Source of the DNA: Rubritepida flocculans DSM 14296
GTDB taxonomy: Bacteria; Pseudomonadota; Alphaproteobacteria; Acetobacterales; Acetobacteraceae
NCBI RefSeq assembly: GCF_000425365.1
Contig: NZ_AUDH01000014.1
Coordinates: 20,042 to 84,041, forward strand
Reading direction: 5' to 3'
Length of the DNA stretch: 64,000 nt
The notes under the pieces were generated by a model that was given only the letters and a program-made list of their open reading frames with translations, was not told the origin of the DNA and searched no databases. Both the position numbers and the translations under genes were made by a program. Positions 39,761 to 49,900 of this stretch are shown in pieces. Every line of letters begins with the position of its first letter. Position 1 is the stretch's first letter.

Positions 39761-39907
39761 ATGTTCCGCCGCCCCGTCCTGCTGATCCTCCTCCTGCTGC
39801 TGCTCGCCGCGGGGGGCGGGACGCTCTGGCTCGCCGCCTTCCCGCCGCCCGTCACCCCGGTTCCGGTCGAGCGGCTGCTGCCCAACGACCGTTTCCAGGT
39901 GCGCTGA
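39761..39907 (+). CDS. Small single-pass membrane protein, 48 residues
   Basis: A 48-residue frame with one strongly hydrophobic helix (VLLILLLLLLAAGGGTLWL) after three N-terminal residues including two Arg, then a Pro/Val-rich tail ending NDRFQVR. The topology would be N-in with a periplasmic tail. Codon third positions are G/C-rich like real genes here. It ends four bases before the xerD start and is divergent from aroKB. No family is recognised. Confidence 0.55.
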   Translation: MFRRPVLLILLLLLLAAGGGTLWLAAFPPPVTPVPVERLLPNDRFQVR

Positions 39908-39911
39908 GACG

Positions 39912-40841
39912 GTGGCCGCGCGCGCGCTCGAGAGCTTCCTCGAGATGATGGCGGCCGAGCGGGGCGCGGCGCGCAACACGCTCGAGGCCTATCGGCGCGA
40001 CCTCACGGACGCCATCGCCCATCTGGGCCCGGGCGCGGCTGAGGCCGATGCGGCGGCGCTGCGCGGCTATCTCCAGGGGCTGGCGGCGCAGGGGCTCTCG
40101 CCGCGCACCCAGGCGCGGCGGCTGTCGGCGCTGCGGCAGTTCTACCGCTTCCTCGCCCGCGAGGGGCTGCGCCGCGACGACCCGACGGAGCTGCTCGACG
40201 CGCCGCGCCTGCCCGCGCCGCTGCCCAAGGCGCTCTCGGAGGCGGAGGTGGCGGCGCTGATCGAGGGGGCGCAGCGCCTGCCGCCCGGAAAGGCCGCGGT
40301 GGCGGTGGCGGTGCTCGAGATGCTCTACGCCTCGGGGTTGCGCGTCTCCGAGCTCGTGACGCTGCCCGCGGGCGCGCTGCGCGAGGAGGCGCCGCTGCTG
40401 CTGGTGCGCGGCAAGGGGGGGAAGGAGCGGCTGGTGCCTCTCTCCCGCCGGGCGCGGGAGGCGGCGCGCGCCGCGCGCGAGGGGCTGGCCGGGAAGGCCG
40501 GCGCGCGTCCCCGCTCGGCCCGCTTCCTGCTGCCCTCGCGCGCCGCGGGGGGCCATCTCACGCGGCAATCCGTGGGGCTGCTGCTGAAGGAGGCTGCCGC
40601 CGCCGCGGGGCTCGACCCCGCGCGCGTCAGCCCGCATGTGCTGCGCCACTCCTTCGCCACGCATCTGCTCTCGCGCGGGGCGGATTTGCGCAGCCTGCAG
40701 GCGCTGCTCGGCCATGCCGACATCGCCACCACCCAGATCTACACCCGCGTGCTGGAGGAGCGGCTGCGGGCGGTGCTGGAGGAGCACCACCCGCTCGCCG
40801 CCCCGCCCGCGCGCGGGCGGGCGCGTCAGGCGCGGACCTGA
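39912..40841 (+). CDS. xerD: Tyrosine recombinase XerD
   Basis: A 309-residue site-specific recombinase that resolves chromosome dimers at dif with XerC. The catalytic set is complete: Arg144 (SGLRVSEL), Lys168 (RGKGGKE), His242 and Arg245 ([12 protein letters not shown]), His268 (LLGHAD) and Tyr277 (TTQIYTRV). The N-terminal core-binding domain [23 protein letters not shown] is of the XerD type. The location beside aroK is common in Alphaproteobacteria. The start is GTG 39912. Its 3' end overlaps the convergent chemoreceptor by 16 bases. Confidence 0.87.
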   Translation: MAARALESFLEMMAAERGAARNTLEAYRRDLTDAIAHLGPGAAEADAAALRGYLQGLAAQGLSPRTQARRLSALRQFYRFLAREGLRRDDPTELLDAPRLPAPLPKALSEAEVAALIEGAQRLPPGKAAVAVAVLEMLYASGLRVSELVTLPAGALREEAPLLLVRGKGGKERLVPLSRRAREAARAAREGLAGKAGARPRSARFLLPSRAAGGHLTRQSVGLLLKEAAAAAGLDPARVSPHVLRHSFATHLLSRGADLRSLQALLGHADIATTQIYTRVLEERLRAVLEEHHPLAAPPARGRARQART

Positions 40842-43144
40842 CGGAGGAACTCCGCGGCCCGGCCGCGCAGCGTGGCCGCCTGGGCCGCGAGGTCGTTCGC
40901 CGCGTCCAGCACCTCTCCCGCGGCCTGGCCGGTCTCGCTCGAGCCGCGGCGCACATCCTCGATGCGCCGGGTCATGGCGCCCGTGGTCTCGGCCACCAGG
41001 GCGGCGCTGCGCGCGATCTCGCGCGTCGCCGCACCCTGTTCCTCCACCGCGGCGGCGATGGCCGCCGTCACCTCGTTCATGCGCTCGATGGTGGCGGTGA
41101 TGGAGCGCAGCGCCTCCACCGCCTGCTCGGTGCTGCCCTGGATGCCGCCGATCTGGGCGGCGATCTCCTCCGTGGCCTTGGCGGTCTGCGCGGCGAGGTT
41201 CTTCACCTCCGAGGCGACCACCGCGAAGCCCTTGCCCGCCTCGCCCGCGCGCGCCGCCTCGATCGTGGCGTTGAGCGCGAGAAGGTTGGTCTGCCCCGCG
41301 ATGTCGCTGATCAGCCGCACCACGTCGCCGATCTTCTGCGCGGCCTGGGCGAGGCCCTGCACCGTGCCGTCGGTGGCGCGCGCCTCCTCGGCCGCCGCGC
41401 GGGCCACCTGCGCGCCCTCGGCCACCTGGCGGGTGATCTCGGCCACGCTGGCCGCCAGCTCCTCCGCACTCGCGGCGACCGCCTGCACCTCGCCCCCGGC
41501 GCGGCCCGAGGCCTCGGCCACCGCATCGGCCTCGCGGCCCGAGACCTCGGCGGCGGCGGTCAGGGTGCGCGCATTCTCCTGCATGCGCGAGGCGCCGCTC
41601 GCCACCGCCTCCACCACGCCGCCCACATCGGCCTCGAACCGGTCGGCGAGGCGGACCTGCTCGGTGACGAAGCGCCAGGAGAGCATGGGCCCCACATAGC
41701 CGCCCGAGGCGTCGCGGATCGCATTCACGTTCAGCTCCACCGCCTCGCCGCCCAGCGTCATGCGCGCGCGGTGCGGCAGGCGCGAGGGATCGGCGAGCAG
41801 GGCGCGCTGGTGCTCGGGGTTGCGGTGGAAGATGTCCATGCTGGCGCCCAGCATCTCCTCGGGCTTCACCGGCAGGGCGGAGGCGATGGTCTCCATCATC
41901 CGCATCGCCTCGGGGTTCATGTAGGTGATGCGGAACTCGTTCCTCGGGTCCGCCATCATGATGCCGAGCGGCATCTGCTCCAGCATCTGGCCGCGGGCGA
42001 AGGCCTGCTTCACCTCGCCGCGCAGCGTCTCCAGCGCGCCGGCGATGCGGCCGATCTCGTCGCGCCGGCCCTGGTGCGGCACGGCCGTGTCGGCGTCGCC
42101 CCCGGCGATGCGGCCCATGACACCGGCCAGGGCGCGCAGCGGCGTGGCGATGGCGCGCGTCGTCAGCCAGGCGCTGAGCAGCAGCAGCACCACGATCACG
42201 CCCGAGGTGATCAGCACCGCGTTCAGCGTGGCGCGGGCGGCGGTCATCGCCTCGGCCTTCAGCGCCTCGCTCGCCGCGGCGAGGGATTCCTCGGCCGTGC
42301 CGATGGCGCGCATCACCGCCTCGCGCGCGGGGGTGGTGCGCTCGGCGCGGATGGTCTGGATCTCCTGCGCCTTCGTCACGATCGCCTCCGACGCCTCGGC
42401 CATGGCGATGCCGACGCTGGTCAGCCGCTCCACGTCGAGGCGGAGCGATTCGGGCGCCTGGCTCGCCAGCCGCCGGGCGTGCACGCGCATCTGCGCGCCC
42501 GACCGGCGCGCCCGCTGGGCCGCGGCCGGATCGTCGGTGGCGAGATAGCGCTGCGTGCCGAAGCGCACCTCGCTGACGGACTGGGTGTAGGTGGTCAGCA
42601 CGTCGCGGAATTCCTCCCGCGCATCGCCCTCCAGGGCGAACTGGAGGTTCGCCGTCACCGCCTCCAGCGCCTGGTCGAACTCCGGGATGCGGGGGAAGAA
42701 GCGCTGGTCGCGCAGGTTGATCACCTCGATGCGCGCGGCGATCAGCGCCTCGGAGGCCGCGGAATACTCCTGCAGCACGCGCGTCGCGGTCTCCAGCGCC
42801 TCGCGCGCGGCGGCGGGGCCGTTGGCCGAGAGCTCCCGCGCCGCGGCGAGGCTGCCCTCCGCGTCGCGCAGGGCCTGGAGCATGGTGTTCTCCTCCACCC
42901 GCAGCTCCCGCGTGCCCTGGGCGAGCAGCACGCCGCGCTGGTGGCTGTTGGCCTGCTGCATGCGCATCGCCGTCTCGATGGCCGCGCTGCGGGCGTCGGC
43001 GCCGCGCCGCGCCTCCTCATTGGCGTGGTCGAGCTGGCCGAGCTCCATCACCGCCGTTCCGACCAGCCCGGCGAGGAGCAGCATCGTCAGGCCCGCGCTG
43101 AGCGACAGCTTGAGGCCCACTCCGAGATTGTTGAACAGGCGCAT
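40826..43144 (-). CDS. Methyl-accepting chemotaxis protein with PAS-like cytoplasmic insert
   Basis: A 772-residue chemoreceptor. Helix 1 (about 14-34) and helix 2 (about 308-328) bracket a long, mostly helical periplasmic sensor of about 270 residues. A HAMP domain follows (329-383), then a PAS-like segment (about 395-500, with [21 protein letters not shown]), then the signalling domain with the invariant hairpin tip [32 protein letters not shown] four-helix-type C-terminus holds methylation sites. No che genes are nearby, so it is an orphan receptor acting through a distant array. The ligand is unknown. Confidence 0.93.
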   Translation of the reverse strand: MRLFNNLGVGLKLSLSAGLTMLLLAGLVGTAVMELGQLDHANEEARRGADARSAAIETAMRMQQANSHQRGVLLAQGTRELRVEENTMLQALRDAEGSLAAARELSANGPAAAREALETATRVLQEYSAASEALIAARIEVINLRDQRFFPRIPEFDQALEAVTANLQFALEGDAREEFRDVLTTYTQSVSEVRFGTQRYLATDDPAAAQRARRSGAQMRVHARRLASQAPESLRLDVERLTSVGIAMAEASEAIVTKAQEIQTIRAERTTPAREAVMRAIGTAEESLAAASEALKAEAMTAARATLNAVLITSGVIVVLLLLSAWLTTRAIATPLRALAGVMGRIAGGDADTAVPHQGRRDEIGRIAGALETLRGEVKQAFARGQMLEQMPLGIMMADPRNEFRITYMNPEAMRMMETIASALPVKPEEMLGASMDIFHRNPEHQRALLADPSRLPHRARMTLGGEAVELNVNAIRDASGGYVGPMLSWRFVTEQVRLADRFEADVGGVVEAVASGASRMQENARTLTAAAEVSGREADAVAEASGRAGGEVQAVAASAEELAASVAEITRQVAEGAQVARAAAEEARATDGTVQGLAQAAQKIGDVVRLISDIAGQTNLLALNATIEAARAGEAGKGFAVVASEVKNLAAQTAKATEEIAAQIGGIQGSTEQAVEALRSITATIERMNEVTAAIAAAVEEQGAATREIARSAALVAETTGAMTRRIEDVRRGSSETGQAAGEVLDAANDLAAQAATLRGRAAEFLRQVRA

Positions 43145-43270
43145 GAGCGATTCCCGCAATGGATGGCGCGCCAGCCTGACCCGGGGGCGGTGAAGGAAGG
43201 GTGAACCCCCCTCGACAGCCCCGCCCGCCGCCATCAAGTTGCCCCCCCGCAACCAGGGGGGCCGCCCGCC

Positions 43271-43918
43271 ATGATGTTCGACTTCGAGACGCTCAGCGCC
43301 GCCGACCGCTACAAGCTGCTGGTGGCCACCGTGGTGCCCCGGCCCATCGCCTGGGTGGTGACGCAGGACAAGGCGGGCGTGGTCAACGCCGCCCCCTACT
43401 CCTTCTTCAACGCCTTCGCCGACAATCCGGCGGTGGTGGGCATCGGCTGCGGCCCCCGCCCGGACGGCCCCTCGCCCAAGGACACGCTGGCCAACATCGA
43501 GGCCACCGGCCAGTTCACCGTCTGCCTCGTGCCGCACCGGCTGGTGCACGAGATGGTCGCCACCGCCGTCGAGTTCGGCCCCGAGGTGGACGAGCTCGCC
43601 GAAGCCGGCCTGACCAGGCTGCCCTCGGCCAAGATCGCCCCCCCGCGCATCGGCGAGAGCCCCGTGGCCATGGAGTGCGAGACCTTCCAGCTCGTCCGCG
43701 CCGGCCACCACACCATCGTGCTGGGCAAGGTGCTGGCGATGCATGTGGCCGACGAGGCGGTGATGGACCCCGCCAAGCGCTACATCGACACCCCGAAGCT
43801 CGATCTGGTGGGCCGCATGCACGGGCGCGGCTGGTATGTGCGCACCACCGACCGCATCGAGGTGCCGCGCCTGACCGTGGCCGAATGGCAGGCGCGCAAG
43901 GCGGCGAAGGCCGGCTGA
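43271..43918 (+). CDS. Flavin reductase family protein
   Basis: A 215-residue FMN-binding split-barrel protein of the flavin-reductase-like family. Blocks such as [38 protein letters not shown] and [16 protein letters not shown], with [13 protein letters not shown], are typical. It should supply reduced flavin to a partner monooxygenase or act on its own ligand. No monooxygenase is adjacent. A 126-base gap separates it from the divergent chemoreceptor start. Confidence 0.87.
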   Translation: MMFDFETLSAADRYKLLVATVVPRPIAWVVTQDKAGVVNAAPYSFFNAFADNPAVVGIGCGPRPDGPSPKDTLANIEATGQFTVCLVPHRLVHEMVATAVEFGPEVDELAEAGLTRLPSAKIAPPRIGESPVAMECETFQLVRAGHHTIVLGKVLAMHVADEAVMDPAKRYIDTPKLDLVGRMHGRGWYVRTTDRIEVPRLTVAEWQARKAAKAG

Positions 43919-43992
43919 GACGCGCCGCGCCGCGGGTTCCCACCGCGCCCGATCCGCGCTAGGCCCCGGCGGAGAATGAGAGGCGCTCGCAA

Positions 43993-45651
43993 GTGAGCAC
44001 CGCCGCCACCGGCCAGCCCCGCGCCCCCGCCCGCCCCCGAGCCCCGCTCTGGGCGCGGCTCTCCCTGCTCGCCGCCGGGCTGCTCGCCCTGCCGCTCGTG
44101 GCGGTGCTGGCGGCGGCGGCCGTGCCGGCGGGCGAGGTATGGCGGCACATCGCCGCCACCTTCCTGCCCGAGATGCTGGCCACCACCGCGCTGCTCGGCC
44201 TGATGGTGGCGGTGCTGGCGGGCAGTGCCGGGGCGGTGACGGCCTGGCTCGTCACCGCCTGCCGCTTCCCGGGGCGCGATGCGCTGCAGGTGGCGCTGCT
44301 GCTGCCGCTCGCCATGCCCGCCTATGTCAGCGGCTATGCCTGGACCTGGCTGATGGACGTGGCGGGCCCGGTGCAGGGCGCGCTGCGCGCCGCCACGGGG
44401 CTGCGCTGGGGCGAGTACTGGTTCCCCGAGATGCGCAGCCTCGAGGGAGCGGCGCTGGTGCTCGCCATGGTGCTCTACCCCTATGTCTATCTCATCTGCC
44501 GCGCGGCCTTCCTGGCGCAGAGCACCTGCCTCGTCGAGGTCTCGCGCACGCTCGGGCACTCGCTCTCGCGCGTGTTCTGGCATGTGGCGCTGCCGCTCGC
44601 GCGGCCCGCGCTCGCGGCCGGGGTGGCGCTGGTGCTGATGGAGACGCTCGCCGATTTCGGCACCGTGCAGTATTTCGGCCTGCGCACCTTCACCACCGGC
44701 ATCTACGAGGCCTGGTTCGGCATGAGCGACCGCGGCGCGGCCAGCCAGCTCGCCGCGCTGCTGCTGCTCTGCGTGGGCGTGCTGCTGGCGCTGGAGCAGG
44801 CGAGCCGCGGCGGGCGGCGCTACCACCCCATGACGACGCGCCACGCGCCCTTCCAGCCCGTGCCGCTCGCCGGCTGGAAGCGCTGGGCGGCGCCGATCCT
44901 CTGCGCCGTGCCGCTGCTGCTCGGCTTCGTGGTGCCTGCGGGCACGCTGGTGGCGCTGATGCTGGAGGGGGGCGACCCGCTTTCGCCCTCGCGCTTCCTG
45001 CCCTTCCTGACCCATTCCCTCATCCTGGCCGCCGTCACGGCGGGGCTTGCGGTCGGGCTCGCGGCCTGGCTCGCCTGGGCGGCGCGGCTGCATCCCGGGC
45101 CCTGGCAGCGGGGCGCGAACCGCCTGGTCGGGCTCGGCTACGCCGTGCCGGGCTCGGTGATCGCGGTGGGCACGCTGGTGCCCTTCGGCCTGTTCGACAA
45201 CGCGCTCGACGCCTGGCTGCGCGCGCGCTTCGGCGTGGGCTCGGGGCTGCTGCTCTCGGGCACGCTGATCGCCCTCGTCTTCGCCTATCTCGCGCGCTTT
45301 CTCGGCGTCGCGCTCTCGGCGGTGGAAAGCGGGCTCGCCCGGCTCAAGCCCTCCTTCCACATGGCCGCGCGCTCGCTCGGCTGCGGGCCGGGCGAGGCGG
45401 TGCGGCGCGTGGAGGTGCCGCTCTCGAAGGGCGCGCTTCTCACCGCCGGCATCCTCGTCTTCGTGGACACGATGAAGGAGCTGCCCGCCACCCTCATCGT
45501 GCGGCCCTTCGACTTCGACACGCTGGCGGTGCGCGTCTACAACCTCGCCTCCGACGAGCGGCTGGCGGAGGCGAGCACCTCCGCCCTGCTCATCGTGCTG
45601 GCGGGGCTGCTGCCGGTGGCGGCGCTGACGCGGGCGATGCGGCGCGGCTAG
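43993..45651 (+). CDS. Fused two-domain Fe(III) ABC transporter permease (FbpB/HitB-like)
   Basis: A 552-residue permease consisting of two homologous binding-protein-dependent permease domains, each with an EAA-type loop ([29 protein letters not shown] and [31 protein letters not shown]). About twelve helices are predicted. The [19 protein letters not shown] segment is typical of ferric iron permeases. It needs a periplasmic ferric-binding protein and an ATPase, neither of which is in the window. The start is GTG 43993. The penicillin acylase gene begins 39 bases after its stop. Confidence 0.87.
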   Translation: MSTAATGQPRAPARPRAPLWARLSLLAAGLLALPLVAVLAAAAVPAGEVWRHIAATFLPEMLATTALLGLMVAVLAGSAGAVTAWLVTACRFPGRDALQVALLLPLAMPAYVSGYAWTWLMDVAGPVQGALRAATGLRWGEYWFPEMRSLEGAALVLAMVLYPYVYLICRAAFLAQSTCLVEVSRTLGHSLSRVFWHVALPLARPALAAGVALVLMETLADFGTVQYFGLRTFTTGIYEAWFGMSDRGAASQLAALLLLCVGVLLALEQASRGGRRYHPMTTRHAPFQPVPLAGWKRWAAPILCAVPLLLGFVVPAGTLVALMLEGGDPLSPSRFLPFLTHSLILAAVTAGLAVGLAAWLAWAARLHPGPWQRGANRLVGLGYAVPGSVIAVGTLVPFGLFDNALDAWLRARFGVGSGLLLSGTLIALVFAYLARFLGVALSAVESGLARLKPSFHMAARSLGCGPGEAVRRVEVPLSKGALLTAGILVFVDTMKELPATLIVRPFDFDTLAVRVYNLASDERLAEASTSALLIVLAGLLPVAALTRAMRRG

Positions 45652-45690
45652 ACCCCTTGCGCAACGCCCGCCCGGGCCGACCTTGCGGGC

Positions 45691-47928
45691 ATGACACGGT
45701 TCCTGCTCGGCGCGCTGGCGCTGCTGCTCGGCGGTTGTGCGGCGCTCGCGCCCAGGCCCGTCACGGTGGAGCAGCGCCTCGCCGCGCTGCCGGCCTCCGC
45801 CCCCGTCTCCGCCCCCGTCACCATCCGCTGGAACGCGCAGATGGTGCCCTGGATCGAGGCCGAGACCGACGAGGATCTGTTCTTCGCCCTCGGCCTCGTC
45901 CACGGGCATCTGCGCGGGGCGCAGATCGCGCTGCTGCGGCGGGTGAGCCAGGGGCGGCTGGCGGAGCTGGCCGGCCCCTTCGCCACCGACATCGACCACG
46001 CGCTGCGCGCGCTGGGCTTCGGTCGCGCCGCGCCCGCCATCGTCGCCGCCTGGCCGGAGGAGACGCGCCGCCTCGTCCAGCGCTTCGTGGAGGGGGTGAA
46101 CCACGCCACCCTCGGCCCCGCCCGCCGCCCGCCCGAGTCCGGGCTGCTCGGCCTCACGCCCGAGCCCTACACCGCCGAGGAGATGCTCGCCCTCGGCCGC
46201 CTCGCCGGCACGGATGTGAACTGGCTCTCCTGGTTCGCCCTGCTGCCCGAGCGCGAGCGCGCCGATTTCCGCCGCATCTGGGCGCGGGTGCTGGAGGCCG
46301 GAAGCGGGGCGATCCCGCTCGAGGATCCGCTCGCGCACATCCTCGCCGGCAGCGCGCGCGCGGGCAGCAACACGGTGGCGGTGGCGGGGCGGCGCAGCGC
46401 CTCGGGCGGCGCGCTCATCGCCAACGACCCCCATCTCGGCCTCAACCTGCCCAATCTCTGGCTGATCGCGGGCATGCGCTCGCCCTCCTTCCACGCGGTG
46501 GGGGCGATGGTGCCCGGCCTGCCCTTCCTCGGCTTCGGCCGCAACCCCGACCTCGCCTGGGGCGGGACGAACATGCGCGCGGCCAGCAGCGAGCTCTTCG
46601 ACGTGAGCCGCCTGCCGCCCGAGGCCTTCCGCACCGAGGAGGCGCGCATCCGCCAGCGCTTCTGGTTCCCCGCCACGCGCCGCTGGCGCGTGACCGAGCA
46701 CGGCCCCGTCGTCACCGACGCGCCCGTGATCCCGGGGCGCGACCTGGCGCTGCGCTGGATCGGCCATGAGGCGACGGACGAGATCACGGCGCTGCTGGCC
46801 GGCGCGCGGGCGCGGAGCGGCGCCGAGTTCGAGGCCGCCTTCGCGAATTTCGGCGTCAGCGCCCAGAACATCCTCTGGGCGGACCGGGCGGGGCGCATCG
46901 GCCGCTTCATGGCCGCCACCCTGCCCGACCGGCCGGGCTTCCGCGCCGAGGGGCCGGTGCTGGACGCCGCCAACCCCGCCCACACCGCGCCCTGGCGCCA
47001 TCTGCGCGACGGCCGCAGCCTGCCCCGGCTTGTGGATCCGCCCGAGGGCGTGCTGGCCTCGGCCAACGAGAACCCGCGCGAATGGACGCAGAACCCGCCG
47101 CCGGTGGGCTATTTCTTCTCGGACGGGGACCGGGTGCGGCGGCTGCAGGAGGTGCTGGCCGCGCGGGCGCGCCTCAGCGCCGAGGATCTGATGGCCCTGC
47201 AGCGCGACACGCGCGCGCCCCGCGCCGAGTCGCTGGCGGCGGGGCTGATCGCGCGGCTCGACGCGCTGCCGGGCGGCGCGCCCGAGCCCGGATTCCTCGC
47301 GCCCCTGCGCGGCTGGGACGGCGACTACGCCGCCGAGGCCCGCGCGCCCGTGGTGTTCGAGCTGCTGCTCGCCCGCCTCGTGCCCGCCCTGGTCGCGGAG
47401 GGGCGCAGCCTCGCCCCGCGCGGGCCGGAGACGGGCTGGAACTTCCTCACCACCTTCCTGCTGCGCGACCTCGACGCGCTGCCCCCCGCCCGGCGCGAGG
47501 CGCTGCTGCGCCAGGCGGCGCGCGAGGCCGCCGCCCTCGCGCCCGCTGGCGCCACCTGGGGCGATCTGCACCGGCTGCGCGCCGCGCATTGGCTGGTCAA
47601 CCTGCCCCTGCTGGGCGGGCGCTTCGTCTTCGGCGACTTCCCGGTGGGCGGCTCGCGCGAGACGCCGATGAAGACCTCGCACGGCTTGATCGAGGGCCGC
47701 CACACCGTCACCTTCGGCTCCATGGCGCGCCACGTCTCCGACATGAGCGACCCCGACGCCAACTGGTTCGTGCTCTGGGGCGGGCAGGATGGCTGGCTCG
47801 GCAGCGCCGCCTTCGCCGACCAGGCGCCGATGTGGCGCGAGGGCCGCATGATCCGCCTGCCGCTGCGCCCCGGCACGGTGGCGGCGGAGTTTCCGCACCT
47901 GACGCGGCTCTCGCCCGCGCGGCGATGA
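45691..47928 (+). CDS. Penicillin acylase-family amidase, predicted lipoprotein
   Basis: A 745-residue Ntn-hydrolase that cleaves amide bonds such as those of penicillins or N-acyl-homoserine lactones. A lipobox LGGC ends at Cys16, so it should be a membrane-tethered lipoprotein. The likely autocatalytic nucleophile Ser226 lies in AGSNTVAVAG, after an alpha-chain of about 200 residues. Conserved beta-chain segments include ANDPHLGLNLPNLWLIAGM and GGTNMRAASSELFD. The natural substrate is unknown. Its TGA overlaps the start of the GH3 gene (ATGA), which makes the two translationally coupled. Confidence 0.88.
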   Translation: MTRFLLGALALLLGGCAALAPRPVTVEQRLAALPASAPVSAPVTIRWNAQMVPWIEAETDEDLFFALGLVHGHLRGAQIALLRRVSQGRLAELAGPFATDIDHALRALGFGRAAPAIVAAWPEETRRLVQRFVEGVNHATLGPARRPPESGLLGLTPEPYTAEEMLALGRLAGTDVNWLSWFALLPERERADFRRIWARVLEAGSGAIPLEDPLAHILAGSARAGSNTVAVAGRRSASGGALIANDPHLGLNLPNLWLIAGMRSPSFHAVGAMVPGLPFLGFGRNPDLAWGGTNMRAASSELFDVSRLPPEAFRTEEARIRQRFWFPATRRWRVTEHGPVVTDAPVIPGRDLALRWIGHEATDEITALLAGARARSGAEFEAAFANFGVSAQNILWADRAGRIGRFMAATLPDRPGFRAEGPVLDAANPAHTAPWRHLRDGRSLPRLVDPPEGVLASANENPREWTQNPPPVGYFFSDGDRVRRLQEVLAARARLSAEDLMALQRDTRAPRAESLAAGLIARLDALPGGAPEPGFLAPLRGWDGDYAAEARAPVVFELLLARLVPALVAEGRSLAPRGPETGWNFLTTFLLRDLDALPPARREALLRQAAREAAALAPAGATWGDLHRLRAAHWLVNLPLLGGRFVFGDFPVGGSRETPMKTSHGLIEGRHTVTFGSMARHVSDMSDPDANWFVLWGGQDGWLGSAAFADQAPMWREGRMIRLPLRPGTVAAEFPHLTRLSPARR

Positions 47929-49406
47929 GCGTTCCCTTCGACGCCACGCCCTTCCTGCGCCTCACGGCGGCGTGGCGGCTGCGGCGGCTGCGGCGGCTCG
48001 ACCCCGCGGCCGCGCAGGCGGCGGTGCTGCGGCGGCTGCTGGCGCGCGCCGCCGCCACGCGCTTCGGCCGCGCGCACGGCTTCGCGCGCCTCACGGGCCA
48101 TGCGGATTTCGTCCGCGCCGTGCCGCTGCGCCGCTACGAGGCGATGTGGGAGGAGTTCCTCAAGCCCGCCTTCCCGGTGCTCGAGAACATCTCCTGGCCC
48201 GGGCGCATGCCCTTCTTCGCCCTTTCCTCCGGCACCAGCTCCGGCGCCACCAAGCACATCCCCGTCTCGGCCGAGATGCTGCGCGCCAACCGCGCCGCCG
48301 CGCTGGAGACGCTGGCCTGGCACCTCGCCAACACGCCCGGCGCGCGGCCGCTCGCGGGGCCGGGCTTCATGCTGGGCGGCAGCACCGCGCTGGCCGAGCT
48401 CGCGCCCGGGGTGCGCGCGGGGGATCTCTCGGGCATCGCGGCCGCCACCATCCCGGCCTTCCTGCGCCCCTGGAGCTGGCCGCCCACGGACCTCGCCCTG
48501 GAGCCCGACTGGTCGCGCAAGCTCGCGCGCATGGTGGCCGAGGCCCCGCGCGAGGCGCGCATCCTGGGCGGCACCTGCTCCTGGCTGCTGCTGCTGCTGG
48601 AGCGGCTCGCGCAGGCGCGCGGCGGCCTGCCCTTCCCCGATCTCGGCCTGCTCATCCATGGCGGGGTCGCCTGGGCGCCCTATCGCGCGCGCACCCTCGC
48701 CCTGCTGCCGCCCGGCTGCGACCGGCGCGAGGTCTTCGCCGCCTCGGAGGGGTTCTTCGCCGTGGCCGACGCGGGCGAGGAGGCGGGCATGCGCCTCATC
48801 CTCGACGGCGGCGTCTTCTTCGAGTTCGTCCCGCCGGGCGAGCTGGACGCCCCCGCCCCGCGCCGCCTCACCATCGCGCAGGTGGAGCCCGGGGTGGACT
48901 ATGCGCTCGTCGTCTCCACCTGCGCGGGGCTGTTCGGCCATGTGGTGGGGGATGTGGTGCGCTTCACGAGCCTTGCCCCGCCGCGCGTGGTGGTGGTGGG
49001 CCGCACCGCCTGGACGCTCTCGGCCTTCGGCGAGCACCTTTCGGGCGAGGAGATCCACGCCGCGCTCGCAGGCATTCCCTGGCGCGAGTTCATGGTGGGC
49101 GCGGAGATGGAGGGCGGCCTCGGCCGCCACCGCTGGATCATCGAGGCGGCGGCCGAGGCGCTGGCCGATCCGGCGGCGCTGGCCGCGCTGCTCGATGCGC
49201 GGCTGATGGCGGGCAATGACGACTACCGCGCGCACCGCGAGGGCGGGCAGCTCGCCCCGCCCGTGGTGGAGCGGGTGCCCCCGGGCCGCTTCGCCGCCTG
49301 GATGGAGGCGATCGGCAAGGGCGGGGGCCAGCACAAGGTTCCGCGCGTGGTGGCCGAGCCCGCGCGCTTCGCCGCCTTCCGCGACGGGCTGCTGGGGCGG
49401 GGGTGA
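47925..49406 (+). CDS. GH3-family acyl-acid amido synthetase-like protein
   Basis: A 493-residue adenylating enzyme of the GH3 fold, best known from plants where it conjugates jasmonate or auxin to amino acids. The ATP-binding motif is SSGTSSGATKHIPVS, the second motif is FAASEGFFAV and the third is STCAGLFGHVVGDVVRF. In bacteria the substrates are not established. It overlaps the penicillin acylase stop, so bond-forming and bond-breaking activities on amides are made together (function inferred). Normal family length is roughly 500-600. Confidence 0.85.
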   Translation: MSVPFDATPFLRLTAAWRLRRLRRLDPAAAQAAVLRRLLARAAATRFGRAHGFARLTGHADFVRAVPLRRYEAMWEEFLKPAFPVLENISWPGRMPFFALSSGTSSGATKHIPVSAEMLRANRAAALETLAWHLANTPGARPLAGPGFMLGGSTALAELAPGVRAGDLSGIAAATIPAFLRPWSWPPTDLALEPDWSRKLARMVAEAPREARILGGTCSWLLLLLERLAQARGGLPFPDLGLLIHGGVAWAPYRARTLALLPPGCDRREVFAASEGFFAVADAGEEAGMRLILDGGVFFEFVPPGELDAPAPRRLTIAQVEPGVDYALVVSTCAGLFGHVVGDVVRFTSLAPPRVVVVGRTAWTLSAFGEHLSGEEIHAALAGIPWREFMVGAEMEGGLGRHRWIIEAAAEALADPAALAALLDARLMAGNDDYRAHREGGQLAPPVVERVPPGRFAAWMEAIGKGGGQHKVPRVVAEPARFAAFRDGLLGRG

Positions 49407-49430
49407 TGCGGCGGGCGGTCAGGCCGGAGG

Positions 49431-49493
49431 CATGATCGCAGCGGCCGCTTTTTCGCTTCCCGATGTGGGCGACATCGCATGCCGCCCCTATCA
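49431..49493 (-). repeat. Family A palindromic element, copy A5 (degenerate)
   Basis: On the minus strand it starts TGATAGGGGCGGCATG at 49493 (two differences from the consensus), continues into a GCGATGTCGCCCACATCG hairpin and ends with GCGGCCGCTGCGATCATG. It sits between convergent genes, and the terminal TGA is the stop codon of the small hypothetical gene. Confidence 0.7.
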
Positions 49494-49763
49494 AGCGTGC
49501 CCCACGGGGCCGAGCCCATCCTCCGTCGTGGTCCGCACCACGGCGGCGAAGAGGCGCAGCGCCTCGGGCCCGCCCTGGTCGCGCAGGGCGCCGGTCTCCA
49601 TTTCCAGCGCCAGAAGCTCGGCGTGTTCGGCGAGCGTCTCGGCCGCGCGGCGCAGCGCCTCGCGCGCCAGGGCGAGCTGCAGTTCTTCGGTGAGGGTGGA
49701 CCACTGCCCGTCCTGAGCCGTGAAGGCCAGGTCGTCGCGCAGGAAGGAGTCCTCGGAGGGCAT
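49491..49763 (-). CDS. Hypothetical protein, 90 residues
   Basis: A small, acidic, alpha-helical protein. Residues about 15-65 form long amphipathic helices (LTEELQLALAREALRRAAETLAEHAELLALEME), and no membrane segment or known motif is seen. ATG 49763 is chosen because an AGAGGA lies a few bases upstream and residues before it are low-complexity. Its stop TGA is part of repeat copy A5. No family recognised; it could be a small regulator or structural partner. Confidence 0.6.
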   Translation of the reverse strand: MPSEDSFLRDDLAFTAQDGQWSTLTEELQLALAREALRRAAETLAEHAELLALEMETGALRDQGGPEALRLFAAVVRTTTEDGLGPVGHA

Positions 49764-49869
49764 GAGGGCGGTTCCTCTCGCCCGCCCTCCTGGCGGTGTG
49801 GGTCGCGGAAACGATGCCGGCCGATTGCCGGCCCGCAACTTGTCGCCCCGCGCGCCTTAAAGAAGCCCT

Positions 49870-49900
49870 ACCCGGCCGCGCGGCCGCGCCGCCCGTATCA
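49870..49900 (-). repeat. Possible remnant of family A (A6)
   Basis: On the minus strand the sequence at the end of the hydratase-like gene reads GTGTGATACGGGCGGCGC, one base different from the TGATACGGTCGGC arm. The gene's TGA is again the first triplet, followed by a GCGCGGCCGCGC palindrome. The rest of the element is not recognisable. Confidence 0.4.

Noticed and set aside
39912..40841. XerD-like recombinase as a phage or integron integrase
   Set aside because: It has the XerD-type N-terminus, sits beside aroK as in other Alphaproteobacteria, and there is no phage gene, att site or tRNA next to it.
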